A stretch of DNA of 57,350 nucleotides from Kalaharituber pfeilii (Eukaryota; Ascomycota; Pezizomycetes; Pezizales; Pezizaceae), in assembly GCA_015179045.1 (NCBI GenBank), contig WHUZ01000166.1, positions 1 through 57,350 of the forward strand. Direction: 5' to 3'. The translations under genes and the position numbers were made by a program. The notes under the pieces are model-generated. The model was not told the DNA's origin and did no database searches. It saw only the letters and a program-made list of their open reading frames with translations. Positions within the stretch are counted from its first letter, which is position 1. The number at the start of each line of letters is the position of its first letter. Positions 9,966-19,135 of this stretch are shown here, piece after piece.

Positions 9966-10099
9966 GAAGATCTCTCTAAGGAGGGGGATAATTGTGCTAA
10001 GCCAATATAAAAAGTCATTCCGAGTGAAAAATTCTCCTTGAATACCCTAGTAAGTAGCTATGAAACTGAGATTCAAACCCTGACTCAGACAGACTCTTT

Positions 10100-11490
10100 A
10101 GCTTAGGACATATGGAAGGCACTAGATAGAGGAGAAAAACGTCATTCCAAGGCCCCACTGAGAGAATGCATCTTCAAGGACAGCCTCCTATACATCTACA
10201 GACTAGTATACATCCCTGATGACCTTGAATTGCAAGCCAAAATTATTCGTTTCTGCCATGATCACCCAGCAGCCAGGTACTCAGGGCAAGCTTCAACTTA
10301 TGAAATCCTGTTGCGAAACTACTACTGCCTAGGCATATGTAAAACAATCGCCCATTATATTTAGAACTATAACATCTGCGCTCACATCAAACCTGTCTGC
10401 CATGCACCCTATGGACTTCTGAAACTATTGGAAATACCTACTCGGAGATAGGACTCCTTGTCAATGGACTTTATTATTAGGCTGTCTAAATTAAATGGAA
10501 AAAATGCAATCCTAGTCATCGTAGACCGCCTTACTAAAATGGTATACTATATCCCTACTTGCTCTGACGTCAACTCTAAGGATATGGCCCAGTTGTTTTT
10601 CTACTACATTTTCAGGTTATATGGATTACCTGGATCTATTGCCTCTGATAGGAGGACCTAATTTACTTCCGAATTTTCTAGAACCCTCTATAAGCTTCTT
10701 GGCATTTAGTAAAAACTTTCTACTAGCTTCCACCCTCAAACCGATGGCCAGACAGAATGAGTCAATGCAATCCTTGAATAATATTTACAAGGATACTGCA
10801 ACTATTAATAAGACAATTGGTCTGAACTTATCACCTTAGCCGAGTTCACATACAACAATACCCTGTCCTCTACCACTAAAGTAACCCTATTCTTTGCCAA
10901 TTATGGCTACCACCCCCGCTATACCCTGCTAGCCAAGCTGGATATCAAAATGTCCAATCCCATGATCCTACAAGACTATGTCGATCGCTTGCAAGTACTT
11001 GAAGAGTACTTGTATACTGAGATTAAGTGGATACAGGTAATATAGGTAGAAAATTCTGATCTGCACTGACTCTCTGCACCCAAGTATGATGTCAGAGACA
11101 AGGTATATCTCCTATGGCGAAATCTGTATACAACCTGATCTTCTAAAAAGCTCGATCACAAGAGACTAGGGAAGTTTGAGATCTAACAAAAAATCTCCTC
11201 TCATGCCTATAGACTCAAGCTTCCCACTTCCATGAAGGTACACTTAGTCTTCTATACCTTTCCACTTGAATCCATTGCTACAAACCCTCTTCCTTGCCAA
11301 ACATCTCCTCCACCGCCTCCTATCATCATTGAGGAAGAAGAAGAGTACGAGGTCGAAGAAATCCTAGACTCCCAGAAACACCACAACAAACTTGAGTACC
11401 TCATTCATTGGCTTGGTTATGACTAACCGAACTGGGAACCTGCTGAGCTATGCACCAACACCCCACTACTAGTCTGGCGTTTCCACAACT
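10100..11490 (+). pseudogene. pol: Integrase and chromodomain remnant of element E
   Basis: The zinc-binding region (about 10250-10395) reads FCHDHPAARYSGQ. The integrase core follows: SMDFIIRLSKLNGKNAI (about 10460), then SIASDRRT (about 10635), and a stop-broken FHPQTDGQTE (about 10732-10761). A chromodomain-like end reads VEEILDSQKHHNKLEYLIHW then LGYD (about 11355-11425) and NWEPAE. At least eight in-frame stops are present. Confidence 0.82.
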
Positions 11491-11631
11491 TCTACCCCTC
11501 AAAACCAAGACCCCATACCCTACCAAAATGAGTAGAACTAGGACTGACTCTATTATTATCTCTAATGATGATGATGAGCAGCAACCCGACCTTGAAAATC
11601 ACTGGAGCTCTCTCCCTAAAAGGGAGGCTAC

Positions 11632-12415
11632 TATAACAATCCAACTCAGACCCTTCACCCCAGACCCTCCAGCTCCAGTCCTATATTGGCAACTAACATA
11701 CTACTTGCCAGTACTCATATATATGCAGCTAACTCTGACACCTTTGTAATTCACCGCACTCCTTCTAGCACTCTGATATATATCCCTGTACCTATGAGTA
11801 CACTTAAGCGATATGGCTGTCAGCACCCTAGTCATTACTTAACAACCCAAACCGAAGAACCTGCCAGAACCTGCTAGAAGAACCCAGATCTCCAGAACCT
11901 ACTAGAAACCTGCAGAACCTACCAAAAAGCTATAGAACCTGCTGGAAGCCATAGACCCTACCAGAAGCCATAGACCCTACTAGAAAGCCATAGAATCTGC
12001 TGGAAATAGGTATTGCCAAACTTATTTCTGGATATTCTTAATGCTTTTTCCTACTTCCAGTTATTCCTCGGTCACTCATATACTTCCTATTATTTCCTTT
12101 ATTTTCTATGAACTTCTAGTCGCTTCTCAGTTTTCCATATACTTTGTTTGTTTGCTTGTTTGCTTGTTTGCTTGTTGCCTGAATTTTCTACTAAGGGTTT
12201 TCTATAAAGAGGCCCTCCTCCCTCCTCCCTCTTGCTTCTCCATACATTAACTTGTTTCCTACCCAAGTTGTATATTTAGCCTTTTAATATATCTACATCT
12301 CGATATCTCATAGTCCCGACTGCCTCTGCCTTCACCTCCACTGTGACCTCACCTTAGTACCTGCTGCCTACCCTATACCCAGATCCTGTACCCTGACCCA
12401 GACCTGTTTATTACA
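11632..12415 (+). repeat. 3' LTR of element E
   Basis: An AAAAGGGAGGCTAC polypurine tract (11618-11631) precedes TATAACAATCC, a decayed TGTAACAATCC LTR start. The end is placed at TTATTACA (12415), where repeats of another kind begin. The 5' partner is not in the window, so the right boundary is approximate. A CTTG-rich microsatellite lies near 12147-12180. Confidence 0.6.
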
Positions 12416-13151
12416 AGTAGGGTGGACACTTAGGACCTTATTTCTATATTCACTACTAGGATGGGATAACTAGCCACTCATGATCCTGCCTGGAATTTTG
12501 ATTAGTCATAATAAGATCCTGAGTATTAATAGTACTTTGGAATTTCTAAGCAGGGATCCTGAATGTCTAGTACTCTACATTTTCTCAAGTCTCTCCCAGA
12601 AATTTCCATTAGTAGTAATAAGACCCTAAGTATTCACCTTACTAATAGATCTAAGCAGGGATTCTGAATGTCTAGTACTTCATGACCTGCTATTGACCTG
12701 CTATTGCAATCATAAGCATGTCGAGAAACTCAAGTTCTGCCTAGAAATTTCTAGAGTTGCACTAAAATCCTGAGCATCTATAGGCTTGATATATTGCTTT
12801 CATACTTATGGAATTCTAAGTAAAATCTTGAACGTCTACTACTTTACATTTTCTCAACCTGTTGTTACAACTATGCATGAATTGTAACTAATGGAAATTT
12901 CCAGGTAGGACTTAAGTTACATCAGGAGGTGGAAAAATGTGGAGTGCTAGATATTCAGAATTGCTGCTTAGAAATTCCATTTGTGGAAAGATAATATTAA
13001 GGCAGTAGACTCAGAATCTTATTATAACTAATTAAAATTCTAGGCAGAATTATGAGCGGCTGGTTATCCTGTCCTAGTAGTAGATATGGAAATAAGGTAC
13101 TAAGTATCTATCCTACTAATGGATCCAAGTAGGGATTCTGAATGTCTAGTA

Positions 13152-13774
13152 CTCATTACTAGCATTTAGTGATGCAGGTGAGGGCAGTGTTGGTAGACTA
13201 TGCGACAGGTCTGTGTTCAGGTATGATACCAAATAGAAAGTGTATATGCGAATTGCTGGCTGTATGTCATGGAGAATTGTACTTTTGCTTGTATAGCAAA
13301 GTAAATATAATAGTTTTAGAATTAGTATAATACACAGTCTTTGACATAGGTACCTTTATATCTAGATCTCAATCCTATTGAGTCTATCTAAGGAATAATA
13401 AAGAAGAGACTAAACAAGTAATCTCCTAGACCTTGTGGAGAATAACTTATTGCTAGAATACTAGAAGAGTGGGATAATATTACTGGTGAATAGATATTAG
13501 AGTTGATAGATTCTATGCCTCAATGAATGCAAGCTGTAATCATAGTAAATGGTGGACATATATATTTTTTTTCATATCATTACTCTTATACTACTCTGTG
13601 GGCTTTACTACTAGGGTATAAGCATTGCTTCCATAGTCTGGTTACCTGTATGTATGTTCAGTATGTCAAATATATTCAAGTTGTTCAATATTGTATCTTA
13701 CACACCTGAATACTGACCTCTCACATGGTCTGCCAACACCACCCCTACCTGCATCACTAAATGCTAGTAATAAG
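13152..13774 (+). mobile_element. Internally deleted Tc1/mariner element with TA duplication
   Basis: Terminal inverted repeats of about 60 bp begin CTCATTACTAGCATTTAGTG on the left and read CTTATTACTAGCATTTAGTG in reverse on the right. They continue through TGCAGGT, GTGTTGG and AGACYATG. TA dinucleotides at 13150-13151 and 13775-13776 flank it. Removing it restores TCTAGTACT joined to CYRCATTYTCTC, as in the intact host modules. At 623 bp it is shorter than an autonomous Tc1 element and keeps only the transposase 3' end. Confidence 0.85.
13365..13565 (+). pseudogene. Tc1/mariner transposase C-terminal remnant
   Basis: The frame reads DLNPIES, a stop, GIIKKRL, then ARILEEWDNI, ILELIDSMP, MQAVIIVNGGHIY. 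This matches the C-terminal end of Tc1-type DDE transposases (SPDLNPIE...LW..LK; EEW..I; LI.SMP.R..AVI...GG.TKY). The last catalytic acidic residue would be near the DLNPIE motif. Stops sit at the usual Trp, Arg and Gln positions. The rest of the DDE domain and the DNA-binding domain are missing. Confidence 0.85.
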
Positions 13775-15439
13775 TACTCCGCATTCTCTCAACCTACTAT
13801 TGCAACTCAAGTTCTGCCCAGAAATTTCCATTAGTTGTAATTAGATCCTGAGTATCCACCCTACTAATGGATCCAAGTGGGGATTCTGAATATCTAGTAC
13901 TCTATATTCTCTCAACCTACTGTTGCAACTCAAGTCCCACCTGAAAATTTCCATTGGTTGTAATAACATACTGAGTATCTACTGGCTTGATATATTACTT
14001 TCATACTTATAGAATTTCTAAGCAGAATCCTAAACATCTACCTTTATATTTTCTTGGATGAATAATAACTAATAGAAATTTCCGGGCAGAACTAGAGTGG
14101 CTCAATATACTTGTAATTATAATAGAAGGTCGAGAGAATCCAAAGTACTAAATATTCAGGATCCCCACTTAGAAATTCCAAAGCACTATTGAAGTAGTAG
14201 ACGCTCAGTATCTTATTGCAACTAATCTAAATTCTGGGCAGGGTTATGAGCAGCTGGTTATTCCACCCTAGTAGTAGATACGGAAATAAGGTCCTGAGCA
14301 TCTACTGTTTTGATGTTTTCTTTCTACCAATAAAATTTCCAAGCAGTAATCTTGAATATCTAGCATTCCATATTTTCTCAACCTACTATTGTAACTTAAG
14401 TCCTGCTTGGAAATTTCCATTAGTCACAATTCGTCTAAGAAAATGCAAAGGTAGATGTTCAGGATTCTGCTTGGAAATTCCATAAGTATAAAAGCAATAT
14501 ATTAAGCCAGTAGACGTTCAGCATCTTATTGCAACTAATGGAAATTTCTGGGTAGGACTTGAGGTATAACAGTATGCATAAGTTGAGAAAATGTAGAGTA
14601 CTAGATGTTGAGAATCCCTACTTAGATTTATTAGTAGAGTAGACACTTAGAATCTTATTATAACTAATGAAAATTTCCACGTAGGATTTGAGTTGCAACA
14701 GTAAGTAGAGAAAATGTAGAATGCTAGAGTTCAGGATCCCCGCTTGGAAATTTCAAAGCACTATTGATGCTCAGGATCTTATTGCAACTAATCAAAACTC
14801 TGGGCAGGATCATAAGTGGCTAGTTGTTCTGCCCTAGTAGTGGATATAGAAATAAGGTCCTAAGTATCCACCACCTTAATATTGTCTTTCCACCAATGAA
14901 ATTTCCAAGTGGGAGTCCTGAGTGTCTAGTACTCTACTTTTTCTCCACCTACTATTGCAACTCAAGTCCTGCCCAGAAATTTCCATTAGTAATAACAAGA
15001 TCTTGAGTATCTATCACTTCGATACTACTTTGAAATTTTTCAAGTAGGATCCTGAATATCTAGCACCTCATACTGTCTGGGTCCTGACTATCCGCTATAG
15101 CACTATGGAAGCTTTTGTCTACCTAAAAAAAAACAAGTTTACATTCCCATTGAGTGGCTAATGCTACTATATAAACCAATAAAGAAAATAATTAAGTACA
15201 GAGAAACCAGAAAATGTATTAACTAGAATAAGGTAAATCTTCCACAACTCCCATACAGATGTAATTCACTACTAAATGAATACAATAACTCAATAAACAT
15301 GAAAAGAAATTCACAATTTGAGAGAGATATCTGACTTTATGTATCTAATTATATACCTAAGTAGTTTTAGAATGCCTCTTGTTAGAACTTACATTAGATT
15401 GAGATGCAAATTAGGATTCAAGTTGAACTCACTACCTGT

Positions 15440-15660
15440 TCAAATGCTAGATATTGAGGGGCCAGAAGTGATACTTAGGTGAGTAAAGGTGATGCTAAGT
15501 GGGTGACCAGAAGTGATGCTGAGGGGGTGACTGGAAGTGATACTAAGGCAGAAACTAGAAGTGATGCTGAGGAGGCTGGAGAGAATACTAAGGAGGGGGC
15601 TGGAGAGGATTCTGAGAAGGCCAAAGGTCATGACAGAGATGCTGAGTCTGAGCCTGCAGA
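15440..15660 (+). repeat. Degenerate minisatellite, about 27-33 bp unit
   Basis: Repeated blocks of the form GAAGTGATGCTGAGGRGG with variable spacers occur six or seven times. Both strands are open here only because of the repeat, giving Ser/Asp/Glu-rich or Ser/Thr/Leu-rich reading; I do not consider these genes. Confidence 0.55.
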
Positions 15661-16060
15661 GGGAGGGATTTGCTTATTTTTTTTTCCAGCCATTCATTTA
15701 TATCTTATTAGCCTCCTCAGACACCTGCTTTGCAATCTTTTCTCCATTTCGAATTTTTTTAGCAATATCTGAAGCTAGTATGGCATGCAAGGCCTATATC
15801 TCAAGATCATATCTAATTATATAGTGAGCATGCAGGGCTAATGTTAGGAGATTCTAGGCCATCTCCAGAAAAGGCTCTCAGTCCTTTATGCCAGAATAGG
15901 CAGAGCCTCTACAATTATACAGCCTGAGTATCATTAGGCATGTGAGATCTTGCCTACAGTATGTATAGAAGTTGGGGAGTATTCCCTTATTATGAAATCC
16001 TAGCCTCTTTACGATCTCTGTGCTCTTTCCTGAACCTTTTTTTCTTGATTTTGACCCTAT
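15650..16060 (-). pseudogene. Unidentified coding relic
   Basis: Read in reverse, one frame stays mostly open. It contains LPNFYTYCRQDLTCLMILRL, then EPFLEMA, NLLTLALHAHYII and ILASDIAKKIRNGEKIAK, interrupted by only a few stops, all at codons one transition from Gln or Trp. The composition (Ala, Leu, Lys, Glu) looks protein-like rather than random AT-rich sequence. I do not recognise the family; a transposon-borne protein is likely from context. Confidence 0.35.
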
Positions 16061-16584
16061 AAATATTAGTATTACTATAATATAGTTAAGTACAACAACA
16101 AACCTTTACCAGGCATTCGGAATATGTTTATTTATGGAGGGAAGTATAGACAAGCAGACAAGCTGTAAACTAAGGGTACGAAGGGTCCAGGCCCTATTTA
16201 TACTACTTGAGGCAATTTATTGCCCCAAGATATATAAAGCCACATGGAAATTATCTGATACAATAGCAACCTTCTAGAGTCTCTTAGAATACAAGTTTAA
16301 TTATTCAAACTGTAATTCATTAATCAATAATAGTCTTTATACATAATGCCTTCATTATACAAATGTGATACTTGGAAGACAGCAATAGATTCTAAAGGTT
16401 AGGTATAAGAACCTTTACTCCTCCACATACCTGCTACTCCTACATATAGTTCTTAGATCAGAATAATATAGGTAGCTTATAGTGAGTGAAACACTTTGAG
16501 TTTATGCATAGATATTGAGCAGCTTAAACCTACTAGATAAGTAGTATAGGTACTTCTAGGAAGTCCCCATCTGTACTATAGTAT
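16061..16584. other. AT-rich stretch, nothing recognised
   Basis: No open frame of note, no LTR edges and no inverted repeats that I could pair. Composition is like the decayed elements on both sides. Confidence 0.5.
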
Positions 16585-16915
16585 CTCTTAAGTAGGCAAA
16601 ACTTTACTAAATTCGATATACTAGTTTTACTACTTTTGGTCCTTATTATGCCGATCAATCATATTAAATTTGCAATAATACATTTACTTGTAAGATTGCA
16701 CTCACCTACTATGAGACTGATAAACCTATATTATATTAACTACTAAGACTAACTACATAATCTAATAGTTATACTATTATCATTCTGTGGAAATAGTAAA
16801 AATAATATTAGTTCCAACAAAGCAGTATACAACATATTGCACAAATTCATAATAGTATTGAATATCTTGCTACAAGTGCATTGATATTTCTTCCAAGTAC
16901 TGTAATAAATATGTT

Positions 16916-17568
16916 CTAGTAGGGCTTGTCGATAAACAACTGAGAATGGCTACCAGAAAGTACTACTACTAACTGAGGCACTTTTAGTAGGGGTTGTCGA
17001 TGAACAACTGGAAATAGCTACTAGAAGGTACCACAGAAAATACACTAGCCAAACTAGGTAGGTGTTATGAGGCACCCCTTTTACTCTTATAAAATTTACT
17101 ATGAATTACCATTAATATACAACAAGACTCACGTATATTAACTTTACTATGCTCCATTTAAGTCGAAGAGTTATAATACAACAAGAGCTCCAAAGTGAAG
17201 TAATATAAAAGCTATCATAATGCTTATAATTTTTAATTGACATATAATGAACCTATAAAGAGAATATGTATACATTACTTGTATTTATAGATGCATCTCA
17301 ATGTTGATATGATTGGGATATAAATATACAGATGATATATATGGTATAAAATAAATGTGAGTATATGCAGTAAAGTAGGCTACTAACTGAGCACTACTTA
17401 CTAGAAGAGCCCACTACCAGTTAAATTTGACTGGTAATAGGTGTTACGTTAGTACTGGAGACTACTAGCTAATAGATCAATGAACAAAGGGGTTAAGGCA
17501 TTAAAAGTACCTCAGTTAGTAGTAGTACTTTCTGGTAGCTATTTCTAGTTGTTCATCGACAACCCCTA
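16916..17568. mobile_element. Probable MITE with about 66-bp terminal inverted repeats
   Basis: The left end reads CTAGTAGGGCTTGTCGATAA and runs through CAGAAAGTACTACTACTAAC to GGCACTTTT. The right end, reversed, reads CTAGGGGTTGTCGATGAACA through the same CAGAAAGTACTACTACTAAC to GGTACTTTT. An interior segment of about 520 bp starts with another copy of the same end (AGTAGGGGTTGTCGATGAAC). The element may therefore be a small foldback unit with a relative inserted at its centre. I did not find a clear target duplication. Confidence 0.5.
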
Positions 17569-18064
17569 GTGTCTTGGCCCTCTTGTTTATTGGTCTGTTG
17601 GCTGGTAGTCTCTGGTACTAACATAATATCTGTTACCAGTCAAATTTAACTAGTAGTGGGCTGTTCTAGTAAGTTGCTTAGTTAGTAGCCTACTTTACTA
17701 CATATACCTGTATTTATTTTATACCATATACATTACCTATGTATTTATATCTCAATCATATCAATATTATAATGCATTAATAAATACAAATAATGCATAC
17801 ATATCCTCTTCATAGGTTCATTATATATCAATTAAAAATCATAAGTATTATAATAGCTTTTACATTACTTCACTTCTACACTCTTATTATATTACAGCTC
17901 TTTGACTTAGATAGGGCATGGTAAAGTGAGTCTTGTTGTGTAGAGGTATATTTGTAGTAATTCATAATACTTACTAATAAATTTCAGAAGAGTAAAAGGA
18001 GTACTTCACGATACCTGCCTAGTTTGGCTAGAGTATTTTGTCTAGTAACATCTGATAGCTATTC

Positions 18065-18301
18065 TGTTACGGGTTCACCGCGACGGTAGTGTGGGCGGCC
18101 GGTGGAGCGCATGAAAAGTGAAAAATGCAAGCACATACGAAATGCGCATATATGACGTAAGTGACATGCAACAGCCGGAAAGGCGCTGCAGTTGCATAAT
18201 AAGTACTATATGAGCTACACAGAGGACTAGTGAGTATCGCTAGTCAAGTATCTTTTTGACCTAGCGGATGGTAACTTTCTGCGTTTACCACCTCCGTAAC
18301 A
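18065..18301 (+). repeat. 5' LTR of TRIM1
   Basis: The 237-bp repeat begins TGTTACGGGTTCACCGCGAC and ends CCACCTCCGTAACA. A TATA-like TATATGA lies at 18207-18213. It differs from the 3' copy at roughly 25 sites, nearly all transitions. Confidence 0.9.
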
Positions 18302-18302
18302 G

Positions 18303-18314
18303 TTGACTAGTGAT
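18303..18314 (+). other. Self-complementary primer-binding site of TRIM1
   Basis: TTGACTAGTGAT pairs with ATCGCTAGTCAA at 18236-18247 in the LTR; 11 of 12 positions are Watson-Crick and the other would be a G-U pair in RNA. The partner lies about 30 bases past the TATA-like box, near the predicted transcript start, as in Tf1 self-priming. Confidence 0.65.
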
Positions 18315-18319
18315 AAACC

Positions 18320-18336
18320 GGTCACCGGTTCGATGC
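18320..18336 (+). promoter_or_regulatory. tRNA T-arm / B-box-like motif in TRIM1
   Basis: GGTCACCGGTTCGATGC contains GGTTCGATGC, a fit to the RNA polymerase III B box (RGTTCRANNC). It sits just after the primer-binding site. I see no A box or cloverleaf, so it is not a tRNA gene. TRIM2 has a similar motif at the equivalent place. Confidence 0.4.
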
Positions 18337-18704
18337 TTAACTTATCTTGCCAATTCCCTGAGTATTAAGTATTAAAGCTGCAGAAAGTAAGATCTTACCT
18401 GAGCCAAGAGCCAAAGAGCGAGAGCCACGAGCCAGAGCCAGAGCCAAGAGCAATATGGAAGGCCATGTAAGATGGCAAAATATTGATATTAGGCAACGCT
18501 ATATAATCCCAGCATGCCAAGTGATGGGTGGCGCTTGCGCAATGCGTCTGAGGCAGCAGCAAGGATAAAGTGACGTATCGAATCCCTAGCTGACATCCTG
18601 GTCGGAAGGGTCATGTAGCACAGCACATGAGATAATCCACGATGGCCAGGGTGGGGGCAGACTCATATAGCAACCCGAAGAAGTTGCCCTAAGAGGGGGG
18701 GTAC

Positions 18705-18942
18705 TGTTACAGGTTCACCGCGACCGTAGTGTGAGCGGCCGGTAGAGTGCATGAAAAGCGAAAAATGCAAGTGCATACGAAATGCGCATATGCAATGTAA
18801 GCGACATACGACAGCCGGAAAGACGCCGCAGTCGCATAATGAGTACTATATGAGCTATGCAGAGGACTAGCAAGTATCGCTAGTCAAGTGTTCTTTTTGA
18901 CTTAGTGGACGGTAACTTTCTGCGTTTACCACCTCCGTAACA
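18705..18942 (+). repeat. 3' LTR of TRIM1
   Basis: The 238-bp repeat begins TGTTACAGGTTCACCGCGAC and ends CCACCTCCGTAACA; the target duplication TATTC follows at 18943. Confidence 0.9.
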
Positions 18943-19135
18943 TATTCCCAGTTGTTCATTGATAACCTCTAGTATATACAAAGATATTGAATATATGTGT
19001 ACTATTTTCATACTTAAGATATACATACTAACTATTATATAAGGTCAGGAATTTGATAGTACATAGACTCTCTTGGCTGAACATTATATAGTGAAACTAG
19101 TATATCGAATGGAGTGAAGTTTTGCCCACTCAAGA

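Larger units (their letters stand above)
7354..12415 (+). mobile_element. 5'-truncated, decayed Ty3/gypsy element E
   Basis: The order gag tail, zinc knuckle, protease, RT, RNase H, integrase, chromodomain, polypurine tract and LTR is preserved, but every frame is broken by stops. The 5' LTR and most of gag are missing: E begins at the A1 3' LTR. Sequence details differ from A, B and C, so it is a separate family. In-frame stops are mostly TAG, TAA or TGA where relatives have Gln, Arg or Trp. Confidence 0.88.
12421..15080 (+). repeat. Array of interspersed modules in both orientations
   Basis: No coding sequence belongs to this stretch apart from the Tc1 relic. A few short modules recur about ten times. 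One reads GAATGTCTAGTACTCTACAT followed by a TTTTCTCAACCTACTATTGC-like run; another reads CCAGAAATTTCCATTAGT; another reads AATAAGATCCTGAGTATC. Forward copies lie near 12565, 12600, 13820, 13890, 14365, 14925 and 14974; inverted copies near 12893, 12940, 14069, 14535, 14590 and 14664. The two ends (12425-12520 and 14775-14870) are inverted with respect to each other. It may be a cluster of miniature inverted-repeat elements. Confidence 0.65.
18065..18942 (+). mobile_element. TRIM1: miniature LTR retrotransposon (878 bp), target duplication TATTC
   Basis: Two direct repeats of 237 and 238 bp with TGTTAC...GTAACA ends flank a 403-bp interior without any coding capacity. The perfect 5-bp duplication TATTC lies at 18060-18064 and 18943-18947. 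A polypurine tract (CTAAGAGGGGGGGTAC, 18689-18704) precedes the right LTR, fixing the plus orientation. The bases after the left LTR pair with the LTR (see primer-binding feature). The interior carries GAGCCA-type hexamer repeats near 18412-18452. It is GC-richer than its surroundings. Size and lack of genes fit a terminal-repeat retrotransposon in miniature, mobilised in trans. Confidence 0.9.
16585..19135. repeat. Large imperfect palindrome (foldback structure)
   Basis: The left arm (about 16585-17507) is repeated in reverse in the right arm (about 17569-19135). Matching pieces include GGCAAAACTTTACTAAATTC-type sequence (16597 against about 19120 reversed), GGGGTTGTCGATGAACAACT (16988 against about 18950-18970 reversed), and ACTGGTAATAGGTGTTACG (17427 against about 17622-17640 reversed). 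The shared interior also includes the CATATAATGAACCTATAAAG region. The arms differ by many transitions and small indels. TRIM1 interrupts the right arm. No gene was seen inside. Confidence 0.7.

Noticed and set aside
18320..18336. tRNA gene in TRIM1 (and in TRIM2)
   Set aside because: Only a T-arm-like motif is present; no A box, anticodon arm or acceptor pairing could be built.
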